A stretch of DNA of 64,000 nucleotides, taken from positions 88,837,002-88,901,001 of the forward strand of contig OY755040.1 of the NCBI GenBank assembly GCA_963576565.1. The letters run 5' to 3'. Position 1 is the first letter of the stretch; each line of letters opens with the position of its first letter. The notes under the pieces were generated by a model. It searched no databases. It worked only from the letters and a program-made list of their open reading frames with translations, and was not told where the DNA came from. This DNA is from Aspidapion aeneum (Eukaryota > Arthropoda > Insecta > Coleoptera > Brentidae). Below, piece after piece: positions 54,950 to 64,000 of the stretch. The position numbers and the translations under genes are program-made.

Positions 54950-56120
54950 AATAAAATGGCGGATCCAAAATGGCGGTTTTTCCCATTTATGAACCGATTT
55001 GCATCAAACTCGGAACTTTGAGATCTTTCAGGTCGCTGATTATTATTTATAACTATTAAACTAAAAAAAATCAAATGGCGGACTTTTCCATTTATTAACC
55101 AATATTTATCAAATTCGAAAATTTAGGGTGTTTCAGGTCGCTGATTATGATTTCTAACTTAAACTTTTAAAAAAATGAAAATTGTCGATCCACTCGAAAC
55201 TTTGAGATCTTTCAGGTCGCTGACTATTATTTTTAACTTAAATTTAAAAAAATCAAAATGGCGAATCAAAAATGGCGGACGTTCCCATTTATGAACCAAT
55301 ATGCATTAAATTCGGAACTTTGGGGTGTTTTAGGTCCCTGATTTTGATTTCTAAGTTAAACTTTAAAAAAACCAAAATGGTAGTTCCAAAATGGCGCACT
55401 TTCTTATTTATAAACCGATTTGCCTCAAACTTATAACATCGCATCCGCCATTGTCATTGTCATTTTTTTAAAGAAATTTATAATTTATTCTACATAATGT
55501 ATTTAAACTAAGTATATCAAAGATACAAACACTCTAACCTCTCAAGTCAAGAAAATACTTTTAGATTTTATAAAATAAATGTCTTGTTTGTAAAAATCTT
55601 GCTACCCTTGAGGTTTGAGGCAAATTAGTTTATAAATAAGAAAGTGAGTGATTTTGAAACCGCCATTTTGATTTTTTAAAAGTTTAATCTAGAAATCATA
55701 ATGAGGACTTGACACACACCAAAGGTCCGAATTTATTGCATATTGGTTCATGAATGGGAAAGTGTGCCATTTTGGATCCGCCATTTTGTTTTTTTTTTTA
55801 GTTAAAAATAATAATCAGCCACCTGAAAGCTCTTAAAGTTCCGAGTTTTATGCAAATCGGTTCACAAATGGAAAAATCCGCCATATTGGATCCGCCAGTT
55901 TGATTTTTTTTTAAGTTTAAGTTAGAAATCGTAATCAGCGACCTGACACACCTTAAAGTTCCGAGTTTTTTAAATATTGATTCATAAATGAGAAAAACCG
56001 CCATTTTGGATACGCCATTTTTATTTTTTTAAGTTTAATTTAAAAGTAACAGTCAATGACCTGAAAGATCGCAAAGTTTCGACTTTGATGCAAATCGGTT
56101 CATAAATGGGAAAATCTTTT
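54950..56120. repeat. Foldback FB3b with about 110-bp subrepeats
   Basis: Plus-oriented units at about 54955, 55075, 55260 and 55380 ('aaaatggcgg', 'cccatttatgaacc', 'ggaactttg', 'tcaggtcgctgatta') are mirrored by reversed units from 55655 to 56120. The 200-bp spacer at 55440-55650 is AT-rich. No coding frame. Confidence 0.75.
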
Positions 56121-56134
56121 TTGCCGGGTATAAT

Positions 56135-58335
56135 GACTTATCTAAAAATAGATTACCTAGTACTACTTTTATTTTAAATAATCTAAGAGCTTGTGTTCAT
56201 ACTAATGTCATAGTTTTAGCGAGTCCTTTTTGTTTTAAGTACCCGATTGTCTAAAAATGTTTACAATAGGTTATTAAATATAGTATATAATTTTGAAAAA
56301 TATTCCCCAAATAGGGTCTGTTTTATCAATAGCTGCAATATCTTGGGTAGGAAGCATACAAACTTGGCATTATCTACGCTTATAAGTAACACTATTAGTT
56401 TTTCCAATTGTAAATCTCTTACCTACATCAAAATTAGCAATAATGAAAATATTTCTTTGAATACTGACTCGCCTGTTTCCGATAATTCTCCCGTTATTGT
56501 ACTGGATGAGAGCACTTTACTAGATGAAATGAATGATTCCAATGACATAATTGATTCCACAAACAATGCGATTCCTTTGCCTAACGTCTCTGGTTTAAAT
56601 TTAAATTTTCAGCACGATCTTCATCAAGCAACAAACACCTAAATAATAGTTTTTCAATTTATTATCAAAATTGTAGGGGTGTAAAAACCAAGTTAAATGA
56701 TCTTAGATCAAACATGATGATTTTGGATTATGATATTATAGCGTTGACAGAGACATGGTTAAACACATCCATACATAATGCGGAGGTTGGAGTGGACGGC
56801 AGGGTTATTTTTAGGAAGGACAGAAATAGGGAAGTCACTGGCAAGTCCGATGGTGGTGGGGTTTTGTGGGCTCTCAAAAGTTGTTTTGTTGCTACTGAGG
56901 TTGATATTTTTAGTGGCAACCAAGAAGCAATCTGTATCAAAATTAAGCTTGGCCGAAGCTCTTTTCTATATGTTGTAGTCGTTTATTTTGTACCAAATAG
57001 TTCACAAGAGGTCTATGAACAGTTTTTCGAAAACATAGAGTCTAATCTAACCGATAAGAGCAACTCGGAACTTGTGATTGTTGGTAACTTTAACATTCCA
57101 AGCTATGTCAACCATGACTCATGTAATATCTGTTTAAATATGCTTTAGTCATTTTTGTCATTTAATACACTATTTCAATCAAATTGGATTAGAAACAGAA
57201 ACAGTGTGATTCTGGACTTGGTTATTGCATCTTTTGAGGGGGCTGTCGTTGATCCGACGAGCAATTTTTTAGTTCCGATTTGAGTATTTCATTCAAAACT
57301 AAAGAACCAGTAGCTCACTGCAAAGTTGTATCAACAACTAAGTTTCATTTTAGAAAGGCAGATTTTCTATTAATGTTAAGGCTTTTGAGTACACAAAGTT
57401 GGAATGAATTGTTAGGCTGTACAGATGTCAATTTTGCACTAGAATCCTTTTACACTATTATTAAAAATATTTTTGGGCAGTGTGTTCCAAAAGCGACTCA
57501 ATTAGAAAGAAAGTATCCGGTTTGGTTTAATAGAGAAATAATTAAACTTTTAAAACAGAAACATAATTTATTTAATTAATCAAAGAAGTTCAAGTCAAAT
57601 TACTGGAGACACAAGTATTCTTCAATACGAGGCAAAATAAAAAAAAACAAAATAAAAGTTGCACACTCTCAGTATCTCCAAGATGTCGAGTCCAGCCTAA
57701 AGAGAAATCCAAAGTTCTTTTGGTCTTTTTTAAAAGGACTTAAGGATTCTCCAGATATCTTGGAGGAGATGGTTTTGGGTGACAGGGCTTATTCGGGTTC
57801 CCAACAAGTGGCTGACGGTTTTGCAGACTTTTTTAAGTCCGTCTATATCAACGACAATGCTTTTATTTGTAGATCTACAACCCCAATGTCATTTTTTTGC
57901 AATAGATCAATATCGTCCGATGATATTTTGAAGGCGGTTCGGAAACTTAAGGCTAATAAGGCAATAGGCCCTGATGGAATTCCAGCCTACATTATAAAAG
58001 GTTGTAGTGAATACTTGGTACAGCCCCTCAGGTTTTTGTTTAATTTAATTTTGACAACATCTGTTTATCCCGATAAATGGAAAATTAGTAAAATCATTCC
58101 CATTTTTAAATCCGGACCTAGACAGGAAATTAAAAATTATAGACCTATTAGCATTGTTAGTTCGGTATCAAAAATACTTGAATTGATTATTTTTGAGTGG
58201 CTGTATGAAGAAATTTCGGGTGGGCTTACTGTACATCAACACGGTTTTCTCCCTAAAAGCACAAAGAATACTACAGAGGCACAGTCCCGCCTTACGGACC
58301 TTTTAGTTTATCTAGCTAGCGCTGGCTGCGAAAGT
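56135..58335 (+). pseudogene. LINE retrotransposon fragment, Jockey/CR1-like
   Basis: Upstream (56135-56640) is an ORF1-like piece in two phases with INSCNILGRKHTNLALS, possibly the end of an SGNH-esterase-like ORF1. Next is an apurinic endonuclease (YYQNCRGVKTKL, IIALTETWLN, VIVGNFNIP) at 56650-57260, then the linker (KYPVWFNREIIKLLKQK) and the start of RT (AIGPDGIPAYIIKGC, KIIPIFKSG, NYRPISIVSSVSKILE) to about 58335. It ends before the RT active-site motif, so it is 3'-truncated or interrupted. There are at least four frame changes and stops. Confidence 0.85.
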
Positions 58336-58999
58336 ATAATAAAATTAAAATATACTGTTAAATCCGCGCTCCTATACTGTGCTTTGTTGCCGATATCTCG
58401 TGCGTCGGGGCCCGCTCGAGCCGAGAAGTATATAGTCTAAATATATCGCCTATATATATCGCCTATATATATTGCAATAGGCTATGTGCACGAGCGGTTC
58501 ACCTTCCCTTCCCTACCTCACCGTTCCCGCTCACATAACAAAGCGCGCCGCGTAGTCAAGGTCAAGGAAGATGGTTAATATTAAATATTCTCTAAATTTG
58601 TACTCAGAGTGTAAGAGTATTTTTTTGATTTAATCAAACAAAAATAAAACAGAATATCACAAAACAAAATAAAACTAAATAATGACTTTTTTGCAAATGT
58701 CAGGCATTTGTAAATTTAAGGATTAATTAACTTAACATAGTTTAGCGGGCATGGGCTCCCGTATATTGCCAGCCACTTTTTTTGGGTGCACCTAGTTTAG
58801 GTATTTAGTGCATTCGCTATGTGCCGGAAGTTATCCACATTTTATCCACACCTTTTACCAAGGCATCTTTTTAGACTATATTGTGTATCCATTTGGATAC
58901 GCAGGCCTTCAGATTGGATACCCAGTAAACAGGAAATGGATACCTACCTTTGGGCCTTGACTTTTTATAAAATATAATTAAAATATGATACCTAAAATA
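58336..58999. other. Unassigned segment after the LINE
   Basis: Contains 'atatcgcctatatat' repeats at 58440-58475, then a GC-richer stretch (58480-58560, 'gcgcgccgcgtag'). No open frame recognised. Confidence 0.5.
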
Positions 59000-59559
59000 C
59001 AGGGTGCAATTTAAATGATGAACCAATCTAAGAGATGGTGCGAAAGGTCCAAAGCAGACAAAAAGTTCAAATAACTTTTGGCCAAGTTAAAGCACTTTTT
59101 AAGTTTGGAAAGTAGGGAAAAACGATGAATTTTTAAAATATCAAATTGAACAACATTGCTTTTTTCCAAGAAAATATAGATTTTTATCAGCTATTAAATT
59201 TACACAAAAGAAATTGACAGATTTTTGTACATGTCTAAATAGTGCAGGCGCTGTAGGTAGTTGAGTATGCAAAATATGAGGACCGCACTTTGACAGTGGA
59301 TTCTAGCTGAGAATAGGTTCGCCAGATTAGCGATCTGGATGTTGCCAAGCCAGGTTTTGGTCCAATTTTTTTTTATTCTCCCTCCTCTTATATAGTGTTC
59401 GAATTTCTGAAAATTTAACTATTTTGATGCCATACAGCCACAATGAAAGAGAAATGCATCAAAATGTGTAAGACCTAACCTAAAAATAAAATTATCTTAG
59501 TTATTTTAAATTTTAGCTGCAAAACCCTCAAAAACTCCCCAGACCCCCCAAAACCTAAA

Positions 59560-60660
59560 ATTTTAAGGTCTCTTCAAATTATCTCAAAAACTAAGCTTCT
59601 TAGTGAAAAATATGTAATTACCTTTGTTGTAGACAATAAAATTTCCCTTTTAACGATATACAAGTCAGTGGGGTACGGCTAAAGACAAACTCTCCAGCGG
59701 CATCCGTTTATTGAGGTAATGCAAAAAAAAATGAAAAAAGAAACATGCATATTACCCTTTTTCCCCGATTTTACTGAAAACCAAGCACTCTATCAAAAAT
59801 TGTGTTTTATAGTCGGTTGTAGACAATAAAATTTCCTTTTAAACCATGTATAATAGGGCAATATTAGTTTAATTTATAACACTTTAGGGGCCTCCGTAAA
59901 TTACATCAATTTTGAAAAATCACTAAACTATTTTTTTACAAGTTTTAACCAATTTTCTCAAAAACTAAGCTTTTAAGGAAAAATATTATTCTACACTTTA
60001 TTGTAGAAAATAAAATTCCCTTTTCAAAAATGTATACGTTAGTGCAATCAGATTAACAGCAAGCTCTCCAGCGGCGTCCGTTTTTTGAGAAATTGTAAAA
60101 AAAATTAAAAAACCACATGTTTGTCACAAGTTCTGCCCAATTATCTTGAAAACCAAGCCCTCTATCAAAAATTGATAGTCGATTATAGATAGTAAAAATT
60201 CCTTTTAAACGCTGTACCGCAAGGTAAGATTTATCTTTAAAATAAAACTTCACAGGCGCCCGTAAATAAAATCAATTTTTACAAATCACCAAACAAATGA
60301 ATTGTGTTACAGGTTTTATCCAATTTTCTTAGAAACTAAGCTCAATAAAAAAAGTGTTCATAACTTTATTGTAGAAAATAAAATTACCTCTCTATCGATG
60401 TATGAAGTTAGTATGGTTTGATTAATGACAAACTCTCCAGCGACGTCCGTAAATGGGGGTCATTTAAAAAATAAATAAATAAAAACATTTTTGCCATATG
60501 TTTCACTCGGTTTTCCAAAAAACCAAGCTCTTTCTCAAAAAATGTGTTTTATACTTGATTGTACAAAATAAAATTTTCTTTTAAACGATGTATAAGAAGG
60601 TAAGAAAAATTTAATTTTGTCAAAAATAAATTTTATTTCTCCTAAATAGGAAGTTCATTT
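59560..60660. repeat. Tandem array, three units of about 372 bp
   Basis: Units are marked by 'caaaaactaagctt' near 59582 and 59954 and a variant near 60329. Each also carries 'gtagacaataaaatt', 'aaactctccagcggc' and 'tccgt'. Within each unit two halves of about 185 bp are related ('aaccaagc' and 'aactaagc' starts). Confidence 0.8.
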
Positions 60661-61035
60661 TTTTCTTAAGTTTTTAAAGCCGCCATATTTGATTTAGAAG
60701 CAGGAAAATCGGGGATCCTCAAATGAAAATTTCGCTTTACTTGTTTACTTTGCTAAATAGTAAATATAAATATATACCCTTATTGCAGCTTTATTTTACG
60801 AATTTACTCTACTAAGATACAATGAGGCCAAAGAAACTTTGCAATAGGTAAATTTGTATAATTTTTTTAGAGTTATACGTTTTTGGACATATCTAAAGGT
60901 CCCTTAATAATTTCAGAAAATAGTAATATTTGCACCACATTTAATTTTAAAAAAATTTATTCAAAAAACAGATTTTTGATAATAATTTTATTATTTTCTT
61001 TTAAAATAATTTTAACACTCTATTATTTTTATTGG

Positions 61036-62722
61036 ACTGGGTGGGCCAAAAAAACCAGGACAATTTTTTTTTAATTATAACTTTTGAACTATATAAACGA
61101 TTTTAATGGGATAAACTGCAATTGGCAGAGAATTAACTAGAGTTTTAACTAAATACATTTTTTTGTCGGTCATCTCAAAATCCAAAATGGCGGATTAAAT
61201 TAAAATATACCCTTTAAAGATGCTCGTTTATTCTTGTGTTGCAAACATGTTTTTATTATTTTTTAAATCAGTAAAAAAGCTACATTCTTGGCACGCACAA
61301 CAAGATAAGAAGTAGCAAAATCGGTTTAGTGGTTCTAAAAAAAATATTTTTGTTTCCACCATTGTTTTGCATATTATACGATTGCCTTGCCAATCATGTC
61401 TGCATTTATTTCCTTATAAAGTTATTACTACTAAACCGATTTTGATGAAATAAAAAACATCCTGGTTAGAATTGATTTGTTTTTAAAGATCATGATCAAA
61501 ATTTATTGCCATCTTAAAAGTTAAGATGGTGGACAGAATCATACTTGGTTCTTTAAAATGGCGTGTTTATTCTAATTTTCCAAAAATTTTTTAGTTTTTG
61601 TTTTAATTTATAGAAAACTACTACTTTTCCCCCACACAACGAGGTACAAGTAAGTAAAATCGGTGTGATGGTTCTCAAAAAATCTATTTTTGTTTCATCC
61701 ATTATTTTAAAGATTATACGATTGCATTGCCAATCCTGTCTGCATTCATTTCCGTATAAATTAATTATTACTAAACCGATTTTAGTGAAATAAAAAAATC
61801 ATGGTGAGAATTAATTGCTCTTTAAAGACTGTAACTGTGATCAAAATAATCTTCCGCCATCTTAGAACTTAAGATGTCGGACAGAATCATACTTGATGCA
61901 ATGCAATCGTATAATTTATAAAACATAATCAGATTTTGTAAGAACCACTTCACCGATTTTAGTGTTTTGTACCTTGTTAAGCGGAAGAAAAGTAGTGCTT
62001 CTCTTTAAATTGAAAAAAAAACTAAGACATTTTTGGAAAATAAGAATTAAAAAAAATCGGTTCAGTAATAATAAGTTTATAAAGAAATAAATGCAGACAG
62101 GATTGGCAATGCAATCGTATAATCTGTAAAACAATGGTTGAAACAAAAACAGATTTTTTTGAGAACTACCACGCCGATTTTACTAATTTGTATCTCGAGC
62201 GAGAAAAGTTGCGCTCTTCTATAAATTAAAATAAAACATTTTCAGAAAATAAGAATAAACACGCCATTTCGAACAATCAAGTATGATTCTGAAGGCCATC
62301 TTAAAATTTAAGATGGCGATAAATTTTGATCATGATCTTTAAAAAGCAATCAATTCTCATCAGGATGGTTTTCATTTCATTAAAATTGGTTCAGTAGTAA
62401 TGCATTTGTAAGGAAATAAGTGCAGACATGATTGGCAAGACAATCGTATAATATTCCAAACAATGGTGGAAACAAAAATATTTTTTTAGAACCACTGAAA
62501 AAAATAATATAAGACACGTTCGCAACGCGAGAATAAACGAGCATCTTTGAAGGGTACATTTTAATTTCGTCCGCCATGTTGGATTTTGAGATGACGGACA
62601 AAAAGATATATTTGGTCAGAACACTGAATAATTCTCTGCCAAGTGCAGTTTTTCCATGGTGGGTATAGTTCAAAGGTTATAATGAAAAAAAAATTGGCCG
62701 GTTTTTTTTGGCCCACTCGGTA
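61036..62722. repeat. Foldback FB4b, internally repetitive
   Basis: Outer ends 'actgggtgggccaaaaaaa' and the complement of 'taccgagtgggccaaaaaaa'. Left arm has two units of about 310 bp with 'attatacgattg', 'taaaccgattttag' and 'acagaatcatacttg'; the right arm from about 61890 is their mirror. The same family as FB4a and it shows the left and right ends complete. Confidence 0.8.
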
Positions 62723-62920
62723 GTACAAAATTCCACAAAATTTTTATTGTCTATTGTAGTTTTTAAAGGAGTTATAAAGAAGACGAAAACATTGTTAGTT
62801 ATGGCACCCTGTATCTAAAAACCAAAGAAATTTGATGAAAAATGTAATAGGAATACAATCCTTCTTTTGACTTTTCCTACCACCTCCTAAAGTTTGGTGT
62901 ATCATTTAAATTACACCCTA

Positions 62921-63601
62921 TATGCTGTATGCAAGGCCGTCTGTAGGGGAATCAATCCCCCCTCCCCGAATTTTTAGGACTGAAAAATAATAAAATAATT
63001 AGTAATAAGTAGTAGAGATATGGGAAATTCGCATTTTTTTTATGGCGAACTGACTATGATTTTTTAGATTTTTGCTTACTACTGCTGAAAACATATGCTA
63101 TTCTATTTCCTAAAGCGTATTTTATAGATAAATGCATGTAAAGTGAGTGGCAAAATATTTTTGTCCTCTATGGCGTATGGCTTGATAACATCAATAATTT
63201 TATTCATAAACAGTTGTGTTTTAAATAACATTACTTGAGTTTACAGTGAAATTAATAGAGGTTTTGAGCAGTTGCTGAAAAATAGTTCCATTTTTTTAAC
63301 TTAATTTCTTTGCTTGACAATTAATTATAAATTTGACTGAAAAAGTATACTTGGTTGACTTATTTTTTAGCCATCCATGAGTAGGACGGCTATTAAACAA
63401 AAACATTTTTTCAAAATAAGTTTCGGTCAAAAAAGACCTAACCACCATAATTTTAGATGGCGTCTGTCTTTCTGGGATAACTCAAAAATGAAGTATTTGG
63501 TATATTTCCTAACAAGTGCGGAAAAGAAATCAAGTGCGGAAAATAAATTTTCCGCAAGAGTTAAAAAGAGAAATAAAAATAAAATAATAAGAAAATGTTT
63601 A
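62921..63601. other. Unassigned AT-rich segment
   Basis: No gene seen. Around 63520-63560 and again at 63900-63960 the short motif 'gtgcggaaaag' recurs and may mark ends of another small repeat. Confidence 0.5.
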
Positions 63602-63796
63602 TTAATTTTTTGGTTTCTTGCACCAGTTCGTGAAAAATAGATATTCTTTTTCATACCGTCCCTGCCTTGCTTTAGAATTTGCAGGAAGATGGTCAAGGTC
63701 TCCTGCTGAATTTAGAATATATTCTGGAAGATTTTCATCAGAGTCGATCGAGTCCATTTTATAACTTTTTAGTTTGTATTGTACGATCGTTGTCAT
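63602..63796 (-). pseudogene. Possible N-terminal fragment of a Crypton-type recombinase
   Basis: The 64-codon frame has MDSIDSDENLPEYI and then LPANSKARQGRYEKEYLFF with TNWCKK. A leucine-proline, serine-lysine, RYEKEY and W-C pattern starts many insect tyrosine-recombinase-like (Crypton-type) proteins that I remember. The frame stops soon after. No catalytic residues are present, so the identification is tentative. Confidence 0.35.
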
Positions 63797-64000
63797 GCGG
63801 ATTTAAAACATTAGAACCTTAACATTTTTGAAAACTATTTGATAGTTTGGACAGTTAAGGACCCGAAAAAATACTAAGGTACCGATTCTTAAGTTTTTAA
63901 AAGCGTGCGGAAAAGTGAAACTTTCAAAATTAAAATGCGTGCGGAAAAGTAATACTTTCCGAACGCTCGTAAAAAAATATATTTTAGCCATTTAACTGCC

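Larger units (their letters stand above)
59000..62920. mobile_element. 3.9-kb non-autonomous TIR element with nested repeats
   Basis: Ends CAGGGTGCAATTTAAATGAT at the left; the right end is the complement of TAGGGTGTAATTTAAATGAT. TA lies outside (58998-58999 and 62921-62922). The inverted ends stay similar for about 80 bp. Inside are a 372-bp tandem array and the foldback FB4b. No transposase frame, so it is presumed mobilised by a Tc1/mariner-type enzyme elsewhere. Confidence 0.6.

Noticed and set aside
56728..56978. Frames of about 66-70 codons opposite or out of phase with the LINE endonuclease
   Set aside because: They are shadows of the endonuclease coding sequence.

Overview
This window looks like repeat-dense DNA from an animal nuclear genome, most likely an insect. 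It is AT-rich. It carries BEL/Pao and Gypsy LTR retrotransposons, Penelope-like elements, a mariner-type transposon, a Jockey/CR1-like LINE and many foldback elements. I see no bacterial gene organisation and no confident single-copy host gene. The order of insect cannot be fixed from the sequence.

Layout. 1-3.8 kb: AT-rich DNA with diverged direct repeats and a 2.3-kb inverted repeat. 3.8-19.8 kb: an old BEL element (BEL2, minus strand) broken by three insertions. One of these is a complete 7,859-bp BEL element (BEL1, 4763-12621) with one open 1763-codon gag-pol frame, LTRs that look identical, a primer site, a polypurine tract and a 5-bp target duplication. BEL2's leader is a 14-unit minisatellite. 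19.8-22.5 kb: a foldback whose arms are tandem subrepeats, then a 1.08-kb Penelope-type non-autonomous element with a 14-bp target duplication and a hammerhead-ribozyme core. 22.5-34.9 kb: a nested stack. A Penelope-like element (PLE-D) is split by a 10.2-kb block bounded by a 12-bp duplication. That block holds a second Penelope-like element (PLE-C), a BEL element (BEL3) and, inside BEL3's integrase, a mariner-type transposon with very long inverted repeats. A 49-bp perfect palindrome with a 9-bp duplication sits in the same block. 34.9-37.1 kb: no genes except one tRNA-like cloverleaf. 37.1-41.5 kb: the 5' half of a fourth BEL element (BEL4), joined abruptly to the tail of a different, Gypsy-type integrase. 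42.4-48.9 kb: a nearly intact Gypsy element (Gypsy5, minus strand). 49-52 kb: unassigned. 52-56.1 kb: a cluster of foldbacks made of 'ATGGCGG...' subrepeats, plus a fully palindromic MITE. 56.1-58.3 kb: a 3'-truncated LINE. 59-62.9 kb: a 3.9-kb TIR element with an internal 372-bp tandem array and an embedded foldback. 63.6 kb: a possible Crypton-type recombinase fragment.

The coding parts are all gag, protease, reverse transcriptase, RNase H, integrase, GIY-YIG endonuclease or DDE transposase modules. The window is best read as an archive of successive insertions. BEL1 is youngest (no LTR difference seen), Gypsy5 is young (about six LTR differences by eye) and BEL2, BEL3, PLE-C and PLE-D are older and broken. 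The most unusual signals are tandem repeats in the leaders of four of the five LTR elements, the tiny palindromic insert, the hammerhead-bearing inverted-repeat element and the set of new-looking foldback families.
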